NCBI RefSeq assembly: GCF_017377575.1
Contig: NZ_JAFREM010000029.1
Coordinates: 1 to 64,000 of the forward strand
From: Candidatus Enterococcus moelleringii
GTDB taxonomy: Bacteria; Bacillota; Bacilli; Lactobacillales; Enterococcaceae
Length of the DNA: 64,000 nucleotides
Direction of reading: 5' to 3'
The notes beneath the pieces are model-generated. The model made no database searches. It worked only from the letters and a program-made list of their open reading frames with translations, and was not told the origin of the DNA. Shown one piece after another: positions 50,368 to 60,426 of the stretch (the stretch's first letter is position 1; every line of letters starts with the position of its first letter). The position numbers and the translations under genes are program-made.

Positions 50368-51072
50368 TCAAAAATCACGATTTTTGTACACAATCATCGT
50401 ACTGAAATACGAAAGCTTCGCCTCCTCGGTTAACTCTTGAATGCCCACAGTGATCTCTTCGGTTTCCATTGATGCATCACTGACTAAAATCGTTTGTTCT
50501 AACAAATCCTGTTCTCGCAGCAGCTTTAAAATTTTCGGCAAAGCTACCGAAACCTTCATTAGAATAACCGTTGAAAACATTTCTAACGCCGCCTTGATTA
50601 AGGCCTCATCCTTGGTCGCCGGCAATACCGCATAAGATTCATCATCCATCACCAACGGAATTTGCAGCGAATTAGCAATTTGGGTAAAGGAAGAAATCCC
50701 AGCAACCGTTTCAGTTTCCACCTCGCCCTGCACCCGTTCCAACAAATAGGCATAGGTGCTGTAAATCATCGGATCCCCCAATGTGATGAAGGCCACGTTT
50801 TTCCCTTGCTGCACGTCGGCGATAATTTCCGCCGCAATTGCATCCCAGGCGGCCTGCTTGGTTTCCAATGTATTCACCATCGGAAAATGACGCTGCTTAA
50901 TTTCTAAATCTTCCTTTAAATAGGGTGTAACGATTTTCAAGGCCAAGCTTTTGCCGCCTTTTTTTGGTTCCGGGGTGTATAAGCAGTCCACCTGATTCAA
51001 TACCTTTTGTCCCTTAACCGTCAGTAAATCGGAATCCCCCGGTCCGGTGCCAATGCCGTAAAATTTTGCCAT
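50368..51072 (-). CDS. cbiL: Cobalt-precorrin-2 C20-methyltransferase
   Basis: 234-aa SAM-dependent tetrapyrrole methylase: FYGIGTGPGDSDLLTVKGQK at the N-terminus, FITLGDPMIYSTYAYLLE, and VAGISSFTQIANSLQIPL. ATG at 51072 chosen over GTG 51081, which lies in the ribosome binding site. Follows cbiK directly. Confidence 0.92.
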   Translation of the reverse strand: MAKFYGIGTGPGDSDLLTVKGQKVLNQVDCLYTPEPKKGGKSLALKIVTPYLKEDLEIKQRHFPMVNTLETKQAAWDAIAAEIIADVQQGKNVAFITLGDPMIYSTYAYLLERVQGEVETETVAGISSFTQIANSLQIPLVMDDESYAVLPATKDEALIKAALEMFSTVILMKVSVALPKILKLLREQDLLEQTILVSDASMETEEITVGIQELTEEAKLSYFSTMIVYKNRDF

Positions 51073-51073
51073 C

Positions 51074-51850
51074 CTAGTCACCTGTCTCCATCGCTGTTTT
51101 CATATGATCAATAAACATTTCCTGAACCACTGGAAATTCTCCCAAACCTTTTAACACAGGTTCCACTTCAAAGCCAGCTTGCTGTAATTGGCTCTTCCAA
51201 GAATCCTCGTCATCTGACGCCATGTCGTTGGTGGCATGATCGCCGGCTACTAGCATGAAAGGATACAGGCTGATTTTTTTGAAGCCACCATCCTTCAAGC
51301 GCTGAACCACTGACTGAATTTCCGGATAGCTTTCCACCGCACAAACAAAAATCGACTCCTTCAGCAGCATGTGATCCAAACATGCATAGGCGGTAAAGGC
51401 AGAATGCTGACTGCCATGCCCCATTAAAACCAATGCTTCATCTTCAGCAAAATCCGGCGTTAAACTCTTCAACCAGTCAATCATTTTTTCAAAGTCGGCT
51501 TGACTGCTTAATAACGGTTTGCCTACTTCGATTGTTTTCAGTTTATCCTTATAACGCTTGGCTTGATGGAGCGCCTTGGAGTACTCGCTGCCGGAGATGA
51601 TATGCAACGGCTGCACGTATACTTCTTCGTAACCAGCATCCACCAGTTTTTGCATTTGCTGATCCACCGTCAAAATCGTAATATCTTCCTGCTCTTTGAT
51701 TTTTTTGATCACCTTATTGGAGGTGAAAGCTCGAAACAGATCATAGTCAGGAAAAGTTGCGGCTAATTTTTCTTCCACCGCTTCAATCGTTTTCTTGCGA
51801 GTTTCTAGGTAGCTGGTGCCGAAGCTGACAGCAATAATTGCTTTTTTCAT
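51074..51850 (-). CDS. cbiK: Sirohydrochlorin cobaltochelatase
   Basis: 258-aa anaerobic cobaltochelatase inserting Co2+ into sirohydrochlorin. Metal-binding His residues are visible in LVLMGHGSQHSAFTAY and PFMLVAGDHATNDM; VSFGTSYLETRKKTIEA is the typical start. This marks the early-cobalt (anaerobic) route. Overlaps the cobA-hemD stop by one base. Confidence 0.94.
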   Translation of the reverse strand: MKKAIIAVSFGTSYLETRKKTIEAVEEKLAATFPDYDLFRAFTSNKVIKKIKEQEDITILTVDQQMQKLVDAGYEEVYVQPLHIISGSEYSKALHQAKRYKDKLKTIEVGKPLLSSQADFEKMIDWLKSLTPDFAEDEALVLMGHGSQHSAFTAYACLDHMLLKESIFVCAVESYPEIQSVVQRLKDGGFKKISLYPFMLVAGDHATNDMASDDEDSWKSQLQQAGFEVEPVLKGLGEFPVVQEMFIDHMKTAMETGD

Positions 51851-53265
51851 CAGTTCATCTCCTCTAATATTTTTTCCAATACACTTTCGTAGCTAGGTTC
51901 CTTAGTTAGAATCACTGGAATATCAGCAGCATCAAAAACGGCTTTAGTAAACTGGCCCATCACAATAATTTTCCGTTGTCGCAGAATCTCTAACTCCTCT
52001 TGATCCAAGGCTTGCAAGAATAGACGAGCGGCTTTGGAATTCGGGAAATACATCAGATCAGTGGTCTGCCACAGGTCATGAATCGGCGGCACAATTTTTT
52101 CTTCGTGAGTTACTTGATATTGACCAAATAATTGCTGCTTTTTAATAGAAGCAATTTGTTGTGCATCACCTAAAATCAACGTTTCCGGAGTGCTGGTCAA
52201 TTCGTTTATATCCGTCAAATGCTCGTCTGATTCGATCCCTTTTTTCCGTAATTCTGCGCCGGTATGATGGCCGACAGTAACGAATTTCAAGTGGCTTAAT
52301 TTGCGCCAATCAGTTTTTGCTTGTTTCATGGTTTCGATAAATACTTGAATGCTGGTTTTGTCAGTGAAAACCACTTGGTCAAAGCTAGCAAAATCTAGCG
52401 TCAAATCGTATTTTTCTAATTGCGGCTTCGGCAGCTCTACCACTTCCGCTCCTAAATCGGTTAAGCGGCTGGTGATTTTTTTCTTTTTGCTGTAAGGAAC
52501 CGCGATGCTCAATGAAAAGAGCGGTCGTTCCTCGAAAAAGTTCAGTTTACTGCGACGAGTCACTACATCGCCCACAACAATTAAACTGGGCGGCTGCAGG
52601 TTCGCTTCTTTAGCTAAATCGAAAATCGTCGCTAAAGTTCCAACTACCGTTTTTTGCTGCTTGCGGCTGGCCCATTGAATAATTGCCGCCGGTGTATCGG
52701 CCGATTTTCCGTGCTGGATCAGCTGTTGAGTGATTTCCTCCAAAGCGGCCATCCCCATCAAAAAGACTAATGTCCCTTCAGCTTTGGCAGCTGTTGCCCA
52801 ATCTACCGGCTGTTCCGCATTTTTCAAACGTCCGGTATAAATATGAAAGCTGGCCGCTAAATCACGATAAGTCACGGGAATCCCGGCATAAGCCAATCCG
52901 CCGATGGATGAAGTAATTCCAGGAATCACTTCAAAAGGAATTCCGGCATCCTTCAAAGTCGAACCTTCTTCGCCGCCCCGACCAAACACGTAAGGATCAC
53001 CGCTTTTTAGCCGAACAATATTCTTCCCGTCTTGAGCTTTTTCCAGCATGATAGCTTCAATTTGGTCCTGAGGAACCGGATGGTAATTGGGCATTTTTCC
53101 GACGTATATTTTTTCACAGTCAGCCCGGCAAGAATTCAAAATCGCTGGATTAATCAGACGATCATAGACCACTACATCCGCCTGTTGGATTTTTCGCAAG
53201 GCCTTGACGGTCAATAATTCGGGATCGCCGAGACCGGCGCCGACTAAGGCAATTTCTCCTGTCAT
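51850..53265 (-). CDS. Uroporphyrinogen-III C-methyltransferase fused to a HemD-like domain
   Basis: 471 aa. Residues 1-240 are a SUMT: LVGAGLGDPELLTVKALR, RLKSGDPYVFGRGGEE, and GITSSIGGLAYAGIPVTYRD. From about 245 to 471 a HemD-like domain follows (DFASFDQVVFTDKTSIQVFI, KFVTVGHHTGAELRKKG). The fusion makes uroporphyrinogen III and methylates it to precorrin-2. A separate hemD exists at 44072. No precorrin-2 dehydrogenase domain is attached. ATG at 53265 overlaps the cbiJ stop. Confidence 0.9.
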   Translation of the reverse strand: MTGEIALVGAGLGDPELLTVKALRKIQQADVVVYDRLINPAILNSCRADCEKIYVGKMPNYHPVPQDQIEAIMLEKAQDGKNIVRLKSGDPYVFGRGGEEGSTLKDAGIPFEVIPGITSSIGGLAYAGIPVTYRDLAASFHIYTGRLKNAEQPVDWATAAKAEGTLVFLMGMAALEEITQQLIQHGKSADTPAAIIQWASRKQQKTVVGTLATIFDLAKEANLQPPSLIVVGDVVTRRSKLNFFEERPLFSLSIAVPYSKKKKITSRLTDLGAEVVELPKPQLEKYDLTLDFASFDQVVFTDKTSIQVFIETMKQAKTDWRKLSHLKFVTVGHHTGAELRKKGIESDEHLTDINELTSTPETLILGDAQQIASIKKQQLFGQYQVTHEEKIVPPIHDLWQTTDLMYFPNSKAARLFLQALDQEELEILRQRKIIVMGQFTKAVFDAADIPVILTKEPSYESVLEKILEEMN

Positions 53266-54020
53266 ATCTTCAGCTCCTTTTTTGGTAAAGCTAGCTGGAT
53301 CACTTCTTCTGCTGTAGCCGCGATTTGCGGATACTCCAGCTTTTCCCGGGTCATCACTATGCAAGGAATGCCCAGCTTTTGGCAGGCGGCAACTTTTTCC
53401 ATGAAGCCCCCGGCCTGACCGCTTTCCTTGGTAATCATCACCGCTGCTTGATTATGGGTCAGCAACGCTTGATTCATTTCCTCTGAAAAAGGACCCTTGA
53501 TCGCTTCAATCTGATCCGCCTGCAGTCCGCAAGCTTCACAAATATGTAAAACCTCCGCCATTGGCAGAACCCGCACAATCAATTGTTCTTTTGGTAAATA
53601 CTGAATAAACTGCGGCAAGGTTTTACTGCCGGTTGTTAGATAAATCTTTCCGTCATACTGAGTTGCGGCTTGGCAGGCAGCTTCGATCGTTTCCACTGTA
53701 ATTACATCTTCTGGCATCTCCGAGGGACGCTCGAAACGCAGATAGTCGCAGGCCGTTTGCTGGCAGGCCTTCATGGCATTTTTTGATACCTCCACCGCAA
53801 AAGGATGGGTGGCATCAATGACTAGCTGGATTTGCTTTTCTTTAAGGAACCCCACCAATTCCTCAACATTCATCCGACCTTGAATGACCTGCTGCGTCAC
53901 TTCTATGGCCAGCTTAGCACCGTAATCAGAAACCACTGACAGATAAAATTCCATTCCTTGCTGTTGCAGACCTTCGGCAATTTTTAAGCTGTCGGAGGTG
54001 CCGCCTAAAACTAAAATCAT
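53262..54020 (-). CDS. cbiJ: Cobalt-precorrin-6A reductase
   Basis: 252-aa NAD(P)H-dependent reductase of the CobK/CbiJ family: VLGGTSDSLKIAEGLQQQG with a nucleotide-binding Gly-rich start, VIDATHPFAVEVSKNAMKAC as family signature, and MITKESGQAGGFMEKVAAC near the end. Overlaps both neighbours by four bases. Confidence 0.92.
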   Translation of the reverse strand: MILVLGGTSDSLKIAEGLQQQGMEFYLSVVSDYGAKLAIEVTQQVIQGRMNVEELVGFLKEKQIQLVIDATHPFAVEVSKNAMKACQQTACDYLRFERPSEMPEDVITVETIEAACQAATQYDGKIYLTTGSKTLPQFIQYLPKEQLIVRVLPMAEVLHICEACGLQADQIEAIKGPFSEEMNQALLTHNQAAVMITKESGQAGGFMEKVAACQKLGIPCIVMTREKLEYPQIAATAEEVIQLALPKKELKI

Positions 54021-54742
54021 AACTGATACCCGCGAGGCGTGATCATTTGCCCATTGGAAACGTAGGTCTCCTTGTTACCAATCAGCACAACGGTGGTCAT
54101 ATCCACTAAAGTTTCATCTAGATCCTGAATCGTAGTTAGAATCCCCAGTTCTTTCTTACGGCCGACATCCTTGGCTAAGCCGACAATCGTGTCGCCAGAC
54201 TTGTACTGCTGAATAATTTCCAGTGCCTTCACCAGATGCTTCGGCCGACCTTTGCTGCGAGGGTTGTACAAGCAAATTACAAAATCGGCGCTAGCTGCAG
54301 CATGCAGCCTTTTTTCAATCATTTCCCATGGCGTCATCAGATCACTCAGGCTGATGTGGCAAAAATCGTTCATTAAAGGCGCGCCCAGTAAAGCTGCCCC
54401 AGCTATGCTGGCTGTAATGCCTGGAATCACCTTTACTTCAATCGGCTCTTCCAGTTTGATGACCAGCTCCAAAATCAATCCGGCCATGCCGTAAACGCCG
54501 GCATCTCCGCTGGAAACCACCGCTACCTCTTTACCGGATTGTGCCAGTTCGATGGCTTTTTTACAGCGATCAATTTCCTGCTTCATGCCGGTGCTGACAA
54601 TTTCCTTGTCTCCTACTAGCTCTTTAATTAAGCGAATATAAGTGGTGTAGCCCACAATAATTTCTGCCTGTTTCAAACATTCCAGCGCTTCGAATGACAT
54701 TTTTTCTTTTTCGCCGGGTCCTAATCCAACCACATACAACAT
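54017..54742 (-). CDS. cbiH: Cobalt-precorrin-3B C17-methyltransferase
   Basis: 241-aa SAM-dependent methylase that also contracts the ring. VVGLGPGEKEKMSFEALE, VVSSGDAGVYGMAGLILE and PGITASIAGAALLGAPLMND are signatures of CbiH/CobJ. FVICLYNPRSKGRPKHL is specific to this member. Abuts cbiG. Confidence 0.93.
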   Translation of the reverse strand: MLYVVGLGPGEKEKMSFEALECLKQAEIIVGYTTYIRLIKELVGDKEIVSTGMKQEIDRCKKAIELAQSGKEVAVVSSGDAGVYGMAGLILELVIKLEEPIEVKVIPGITASIAGAALLGAPLMNDFCHISLSDLMTPWEMIEKRLHAAASADFVICLYNPRSKGRPKHLVKALEIIQQYKSGDTIVGLAKDVGRKKELGILTTIQDLDETLVDMTTVVLIGNKETYVSNGQMITPRGYQL

Positions 54743-55777
54743 TTACTTTCCGTCCTTTCCTAGTGCAAAGGTCACCCCATGCTGGGCGTAGCGTTCACTA
54801 ATTACCTGTCCACCGCTAGCCAAATCAGCGGCTGCCAAACTGACATTGCCTATCCCTGTCGTCTGCTTCACAAATTCGGACTGAGGATACTTTGCGGCAG
54901 CTGGTGCCAGCTCTTTGGCTGAGTATGTTTCAAAAGGAACCGCCAGCCAAGTTGCCAGCTGACATATTCCTGCTTCTTCTTTTTTTAAATCAATACTGAC
55001 GATTTTTTTTACTCCCTGAGGGTGAATTCCCTGCTGCTGGCAAAAATTCAAGTATTCTTCCTGGATGACTTCAAAGGTCACGCCTTTTCGAGCGCCGATT
55101 CCCAAGACATAGTTTCGCGGTACCACCTGAATAATCTTCTCGCCGGTTAATGGTTCATTCCGATCGGAGACTAATAAAACCGCCTCGAAAGGTTCCAAAG
55201 AATCGCCTTCCTCCAGCAAAGTCAGTCCTCGCAGATCCTGCACCCGTTTTTCTCGTTGCAGCAAGCCGACTTTTTGATGATCAGCTAAAAGCCCATTGAT
55301 TTTCTTCGTTGTTGTCTTGAAATCGGCATACCAGCCATTGATTTCTTTGGCCAGCAGATCCAGAGCGGTAACTTCCTGGACATCCGTGGCGGTGGTAATC
55401 ACCGCTTGTCCACCGATTTTTTCAGCAATCTCACGGGCCAATTGATTACCGCCGCCGACATGACCGGACAGCAGACTGATTACGTGCTGACCTTTTTCGT
55501 CCAGTACAACCACCGCCGGGTCTTGGCGCTTATCATTGACTACCTCGGCAATGCTGCGAACAACAATTCCAGTAGCCATAATACAAATCAGCCCGTCGTA
55601 TTGTTGAAAGAGCTGCTGCAGGCCTTGCTTGAAATTACCCGTCGGAATGACGGTCAGACCAGTTTCCATTCTGCTTTCCGGTACAAAGATCGGCAGTTCC
55701 GTTTCCCAACTGGCTTGTATTTTTTTGGCTAAGCGGATGCCGGTTGGAGTCAGCGCGGCGATCGCGAGCCTAGTCAT
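54743..55777 (-). CDS. cbiG: Cobalt-precorrin-5A hydrolase
   Basis: 344-aa enzyme opening the delta-lactone and releasing acetaldehyde. [16 protein letters not shown] at the start, [20 protein letters not shown] in the middle, the Gly-rich [17 protein letters not shown], and the C-terminal LGIGARKGV and [22 protein letters not shown] at 55777 chosen, because the longer frame only runs into cbiF. Confidence 0.92.
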   Translation of the reverse strand: MTRLAIAALTPTGIRLAKKIQASWETELPIFVPESRMETGLTVIPTGNFKQGLQQLFQQYDGLICIMATGIVVRSIAEVVNDKRQDPAVVVLDEKGQHVISLLSGHVGGGNQLAREIAEKIGGQAVITTATDVQEVTALDLLAKEINGWYADFKTTTKKINGLLADHQKVGLLQREKRVQDLRGLTLLEEGDSLEPFEAVLLVSDRNEPLTGEKIIQVVPRNYVLGIGARKGVTFEVIQEEYLNFCQQQGIHPQGVKKIVSIDLKKEEAGICQLATWLAVPFETYSAKELAPAAAKYPQSEFVKQTTGIGNVSLAAADLASGGQVISERYAQHGVTFALGKDGK

Positions 55778-56537
55778 TTTTCTTCGCGTCCCGGTATTCA
55801 TGGGGGAAGGTGGCATCGTACAGCTTGGAGTAGTAAAATTCATCTCCCAAGAAGTCCCCCACCATAATCAACGCAGTCTTAGTAATATCCTCGGCAATAA
55901 TTTCGTCGGCAATTTTTTCTAAGGTACTGACAATTTTCTTTTCCTCTGGCCAAGTCGCCTTGTAGACTACCGCCACTGGTGTTGTCGGTTTATAGCCCCC
56001 TGCCAACAATTCTCGCACCACTTGTTTGATTCCTTGAACCGAAAGGAAGATCACCATCGACGTCTGATGCTGCGCTAACGATCGTAAATTTTCTTTCGCT
56101 GGCACTGGTGTGCGGCCCGCCATGCGAGTAATAATGACACTTTGAGAAATTTCCGGCACCGTGTACTCCACGCCTAAGCTGGAAGCTGCACCCAAGAATG
56201 AGCTGACTCCAGGCGTACAAGTGAATTCAATTTCTCGTTTCTTCAATTCCTCAACTTGCTCACGAATCGAGCCGTAAATCGAGAAGTCGCCGGTTTGCAG
56301 GCGGATGACTTCCTTGCCAGCTTCCACACCCCGTTGCATTTCATCAATAATTTCGATTAGATTCATGGAGGCGCTATTGAAAATCTCGCAGTCCTCCGAA
56401 CAATAATTTAAAAGCTCCGGGTTAACCAGTGAACCAGCATAAATCACTACGCCGGCTGTTTGCAGCAGCTGGTAGCCTTTTAATGTAATCAGCTCGGGAT
56501 CGCCGGGACCCGCACCAACAAAATGAACCTTTGCCAT
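55770..56537 (-). CDS. cbiF: Cobalt-precorrin-4 C11-methyltransferase
   Basis: 255-aa SAM-dependent methylase: [56 protein letters not shown], and [17 protein letters not shown] are CbiF/CobM signatures. Lies 3 nt after cbiT and overlaps cbiG slightly. Confidence 0.94.
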   Translation of the reverse strand: MAKVHFVGAGPGDPELITLKGYQLLQTAGVVIYAGSLVNPELLNYCSEDCEIFNSASMNLIEIIDEMQRGVEAGKEVIRLQTGDFSIYGSIREQVEELKKREIEFTCTPGVSSFLGAASSLGVEYTVPEISQSVIITRMAGRTPVPAKENLRSLAQHQTSMVIFLSVQGIKQVVRELLAGGYKPTTPVAVVYKATWPEEKKIVSTLEKIADEIIAEDITKTALIMVGDFLGDEFYYSKLYDATFPHEYRDAKKND

Positions 56538-56540
56538 CGC

Positions 56541-57095
56541 CTATTCCCCTTTTCCTGTTTCAATAATAATCACTGGATTTTGCGGCTTGTAATAATGCCC
56601 CTTGCCCAGTTTTGTGTACTGCCCTACTTGAAGTTGAACCGCCTGAAAGTCATATTTTTGCTCCTCCAGCCAATGGATCGCTTCCAAGGCATTTTCCAGT
56701 AAAATAAAATTCAAAACCAGCCGCCCCTTGTCGGTTAACAGTTGGAAGCTCCAGTCTAAGATTTCCGCTAGATTGCCGCCGCTGCCACCGATGAAAATTG
56801 CGTCAAAACGCTGCTCCAGCTGGATGGGCGCTTTGCCCAAAATACCTTTAATATTGGTTAGTTCGAATTTTTCTTGATTTTGCTGCAACAGTTCCAGCGC
56901 AGCTGGATTGGAATCCAGAGTTGTAACCTTCAACTGCGGATAAGTATATGCAGCTTCGATGGCAATACTGCCAGTGCCGGTTCCTACATCTAAAAAGTTC
57001 TGGGCCGCTCGAAGCTGTAACTTAGCCAAGCTGACGGAACGCACTTCTTCTTTGGTCATGGGCACTGCGCCGCGAATAAAACTGCTATCTTTCAT
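56541..57095 (-). CDS. cbiT: Cobalt-precorrin-6B C15-methyltransferase (decarboxylating)
   Basis: 184-aa class I SAM methyltransferase, the CobL C-terminal half equivalent. SFIRGAVPMTKEEVRSVSL is the CbiT start and FLDVGTGTGSIAIEAA the SAM motif; IFIGGSGGNLAEILDW follows. ATG at 57095 overlaps cbiE by 11 nt. Works with CbiE, encoded separately as in most anaerobic clusters. Confidence 0.93.
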   Translation of the reverse strand: MKDSSFIRGAVPMTKEEVRSVSLAKLQLRAAQNFLDVGTGTGSIAIEAAYTYPQLKVTTLDSNPAALELLQQNQEKFELTNIKGILGKAPIQLEQRFDAIFIGGSGGNLAEILDWSFQLLTDKGRLVLNFILLENALEAIHWLEEQKYDFQAVQLQVGQYTKLGKGHYYKPQNPVIIIETGKGE

Positions 57096-57696
57096 TAACA
57101 ATCACCACTACATTCATTTGATAGTCTTCATCGGGTACGTCTTTAGCTGAAAACTTGCGAATCCGTTCGTCAGGATAGCTCAAATTTTCCCCGATATAGA
57201 AGGTTGCTTCTTGGTCCCGTTCCACTGCTGCTAGCGCTAATTGGAAAGGTCCGATTTGTTTATCTGTAACCAGCGCCACTTTCGGTAGCTGGAAAATTAA
57301 GTCAAAATTCGGCACCTTGCCATGACTGCTGGTAATCAAACAGTCCTCCATCGGCAGCTGCAGTTGGTTGAATAAATAATGAATCGAGCTGATGCCTGGT
57401 AGGATCGTCAGCTGATCTGATGAGAAACGCTGACTTAGCCATTTACCGATGCCGTAAGTTAGCGGATCACCAGAAGCCAACACCACGACTGATCCCGTTG
57501 CTTTTTCCTTTAGCAGGATTTCCAAATCATTTAGTTTTCGCGGCAATTGAACACAAGCAGCCTGTTTTTCCATCGGCACGATTTCCAGTTGCCGGGAACT
57601 GCCGATAATCAAGTCAGCCCTGTCGATGGCCTGCTTAGCTGTTTCAAATAAATAATTGCTGTTTCCACCCGGGCCGATGCCAACTACGGTAATCAT
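57085..57696 (-). CDS. cbiE: Cobalt-precorrin-7 C5-methyltransferase
   Basis: 203-aa SAM-dependent methylase, CobL N-terminal half equivalent: VVGIGPGGNSNYLFETAKQA, VVLASGDPLTYGIGKWL, and GISSIHYLFNQLQLPMED. ATG at 57696 overlaps the cbiD stop; GGAGG lies 7 nt before it. Confidence 0.92.
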   Translation of the reverse strand: MITVVGIGPGGNSNYLFETAKQAIDRADLIIGSSRQLEIVPMEKQAACVQLPRKLNDLEILLKEKATGSVVVLASGDPLTYGIGKWLSQRFSSDQLTILPGISSIHYLFNQLQLPMEDCLITSSHGKVPNFDLIFQLPKVALVTDKQIGPFQLALAAVERDQEATFYIGENLSYPDERIRKFSAKDVPDEDYQMNVVVIVNER

Positions 57697-58814
57697 TGCC
57701 ATTCCTCCATCACTTGTGCCAAGGGTTGTGTTGATGCCAGATAGCCGCGTTGGGAGGAAAAGATCACGACCTCAATCCGCGTTTCTGGCTTGCGATATTT
57801 CAATAAATCCTGGGACCGCTGCTTGATTTTGTCAGCAATTACTTGATAAACACCTTCGTAGCCGTAGCGCTCAATAATTTCTCCAGCCGCTTCGGTGGTG
57901 TTGCAGGCTTGAATTTCCTGCAGCTGCGGGACCGGCATGCCCAGCAAAGCTAGATTAGCGATCAAAATTTCGGTTCGCGCATCAGCATCCTTACTATGGG
58001 TAGAAAAAATTCCGGCTGACACTTTAATCAACTTCCCTAAATGCCCCACCATCAGCACTTCTTCAAAGGCCAGACGCTGGACTTCTTTCAAAACATAGCC
58101 CACAAAATTACTCATAGAGACAATCTGTTCGGCTTTTAGCTTCAGTTCCTTTACCGCAAAATCTTCGCCGTAATTACCAGGACACAAAATAATCTTTTTG
58201 TAGCCCTGCTGTTTTTTCATTTCCAGCTCCACCGAAATCGCCTGCTTCCAGCCTTCTTCCGACATAGGGGTGACAATTCCCGAAGTACCCAGAATAGAGA
58301 TGCCGCCGATAATTCCTAAGCGGCTGTTCATGGTTTGCTGCGCGATTTCCACGCCTTTGGGAGCAAAGACTTTTACCAAAGCGCCTTGTTCCGGGCCGAT
58401 GACTTTGCGAACTGACTCGGCAATCATTTTACGAGGCACAGGATTAATGGCTGCTTCGCCGACAGGAATTTGCAAGCCTACTTCGGTTACCCGGCCAACT
58501 CCTTCGCCGCCATCAATTTTTATTTCTGGTGTGTCGTTGCGGCTGATTTCCACACCGATCAGCATGCCATCGGTAGCATCGGCATCGTCGCCGCCGTCTT
58601 TTTCAACAAACGCCACACAGCTGTCGGCTTTCAGCTCCAAGCTGGCAATCGGAATGGTTAACATTGATTCGTTGGGTAATTTAATTTGAACATCTTCGTG
58701 CTGCTGATCTTTAACCAGATACAACGCCGCCGCGGTGGCAGCTGCTGTAGCACAGGAGCCGGTAGTGTAGCCTTTGCGTAATTTCTTTCCATTATAGAAA
58801 ACAAATTCCTCCAT
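57693..58814 (-). CDS. cbiD: Cobalt-precorrin-5B C1-methyltransferase
   Basis: 373-aa enzyme of the anaerobic route with no aerobic sequence homologue. RKGYTTGSCATAAATAA is the N-terminal signature, with SKDADARTEILIANLALLG and ACNTTEAAGEIIERYG further on. Shares one base with the cbiC stop. Confidence 0.94.
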   Translation of the reverse strand: MEEFVFYNGKKLRKGYTTGSCATAAATAAALYLVKDQQHEDVQIKLPNESMLTIPIASLELKADSCVAFVEKDGGDDADATDGMLIGVEISRNDTPEIKIDGGEGVGRVTEVGLQIPVGEAAINPVPRKMIAESVRKVIGPEQGALVKVFAPKGVEIAQQTMNSRLGIIGGISILGTSGIVTPMSEEGWKQAISVELEMKKQQGYKKIILCPGNYGEDFAVKELKLKAEQIVSMSNFVGYVLKEVQRLAFEEVLMVGHLGKLIKVSAGIFSTHSKDADARTEILIANLALLGMPVPQLQEIQACNTTEAAGEIIERYGYEGVYQVIADKIKQRSQDLLKYRKPETRIEVVIFSSQRGYLASTQPLAQVMEEWQ

Positions 58815-59464
58815 CAGCTTTCCCTTTCCACCATTTGATATAACAAGGCATTGATGATGGCGGCTGCAACATTGCTGCCGCCTTTACGACCACGAGCAAC
58901 TATCGCTGGCAAATCACTTTCGTACAAGGCTTCTTTTGATTCCACTGCTCCGACAAAGCCAACTGGTACTCCGACAACGGCTGTAGGTTCCAAGGTGCCG
59001 GCCTCCACCATTTCCAAAATTTTGAAAATCGCTGTCGGGGCGTTGCCCAGTACAAAAACTTTCGGTCCCGGCAAAGTCGCCGCATGTTCAATTCCCGCCA
59101 TTGAGCGAGTCATGCCTTTAGCTTTGGCTTGTTCGGCAACGTCAGGATCGGCGATATAGCAGGCATAGTTAATGCCCAACTGATCCAGCACCCGTTTATT
59201 GATGCCGCTGAGGGCCATGGTGGTGTCGGTAAAAATCGTGCCTTCACCGGCTTGTAAAAACTGTTCCAAAACAGCCACCACATCATGGGTGAAGGTCAGA
59301 TTTTGCAAATAATCAAAATCAGCACTAGTATGAATCACCCGTTTGATGATTTTTTCCTCTTTCGGTGAAGCAAATTGATACGTTGGAAATTCTTGCTGAA
59401 TGATCGATTGAATAATTTCAAAGCTTTCGGTTTCTATTCCTTGGGGGTTCTTTTTATATTCCAC
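58814..59464 (-). CDS. cbiC: Cobalt-precorrin-8 methylmutase
   Basis: 216-aa methylmutase moving the C11 methyl to C12 to give cobyrinate. RVIHTSADFDYLQNLTF carries the catalytic His, TIFTDTTMALSGINKR follows, and ARGRKGGSNVAAAIINAL ends it. GTG start at 59464, with AAAGAGG 8 nt upstream. The longer frame adds 88 residues lying mainly inside cbiB and is not credible. Confidence 0.94.
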   Translation of the reverse strand: MEYKKNPQGIETESFEIIQSIIQQEFPTYQFASPKEEKIIKRVIHTSADFDYLQNLTFTHDVVAVLEQFLQAGEGTIFTDTTMALSGINKRVLDQLGINYACYIADPDVAEQAKAKGMTRSMAGIEHAATLPGPKVFVLGNAPTAIFKILEMVEAGTLEPTAVVGVPVGFVGAVESKEALYESDLPAIVARGRKGGSNVAAAIINALLYQMVERES

Positions 59465-59478
59465 AAAGCTACCTCTTT

Positions 59479-60426
59479 TCACAATAAGTAATAGCGGACG
59501 AGCAACGAAACGATGCTGAAGGTCACCAGACTGACAATGGCCGCAGCGTATAATAAACGATTGGTTAAGATAATATCTTCCTGTTGTGCCGGACGAAGCG
59601 CGTTGCCGATGGTCGGCTTGTAAATCTCGATTCCGTGGTACTGATGGGTGCCTCCCAGCTGAATGCCTAGTGCTCCGGCAACGATTGCTTCTGGGTAGCC
59701 GCTGTTGGGACTCTTGTGGTTGCGGCAATCAGTGCGCCCAACCTGCAGGGCATTTTCACTGTTCAAACCAAGAATTTTTGCAGCAATCAACAGAAACAAC
59801 CAGGTCAGGCGAGCGGGAATAAAATTCCAAACGTCATCCATTTTTGCGGAAAACCAGCCGATTTCTTTGTATTTAGGGGTTACGTATCCCACCATAGAAT
59901 CCAATGTGTTCACCGCTTTATACATCATCGCCAACACTGGACCACCTAGAAACAGACACATCAAAGGTGCAACTACACCGTCACTAGTGTTTTCGGCGAT
60001 CGTTTCCACTGTAGCCTTAGTGATTTCTTCTTCGCTTAATTCCGCAGTGTCGCGACCGACAATCATTGCCACCTGTTTGCGGGCATTGGTCACACTGTCA
60101 AATTTCAGTTTTTGATACACTTTTCGGCCTTCTTGAGCCAAGCTCTTAGTGGCTAAAGTTGTATAAGCCAAGTAGATAGAACAAACTGTTCCGATCCAAG
60201 GATGAAGCCAAAAGGTTAGCCGCAATAAAAGATAAGTTACTAAACCAGTTCCCATCACTGTAACTAGCCATAGCACTACGCCTAAGCGATATTTTTCCTT
60301 TTCACTCTTATCCTGGGTGAAGCTGGCCTGAAACCAGGCGATAAAATTGCCAATCAGCTTGATGGGATGGGGCCAGTGATACGGGTCCCCCAACAGCAGA
60401 TCCAATAGAAAGGCCGTTACAATCAT
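59479..60426 (-). CDS. cbiB: Adenosylcobinamide-phosphate synthase
   Basis: 315-aa membrane enzyme attaching aminopropanol phosphate to adenosylcobyric acid. LLGDPYHWPHPIKLIGNFI at the start, ETIAENTSDGVVAPLMCLFL with the conserved acidic residues, and TLDSMVGYVTPKYKEIG. Four to five helices. Overlaps the cbiA stop by four bases. Confidence 0.94.
   Translation of the reverse strand: MIVTAFLLDLLLGDPYHWPHPIKLIGNFIAWFQASFTQDKSEKEKYRLGVVLWLVTVMGTGLVTYLLLRLTFWLHPWIGTVCSIYLAYTTLATKSLAQEGRKVYQKLKFDSVTNARKQVAMIVGRDTAELSEEEITKATVETIAENTSDGVVAPLMCLFLGGPVLAMMYKAVNTLDSMVGYVTPKYKEIGWFSAKMDDVWNFIPARLTWLFLLIAAKILGLNSENALQVGRTDCRNHKSPNSGYPEAIVAGALGIQLGGTHQYHGIEIYKPTIGNALRPAQQEDIILTNRLLYAAAIVSLVTFSIVSLLVRYYLL

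Noticed and set aside
58814-59728. 304-aa version of CbiC
   Set aside because: The extra 88 residues are out-of-frame cbiB sequence; the GTG at 59464 has a proper ribosome binding site and gives the normal length.
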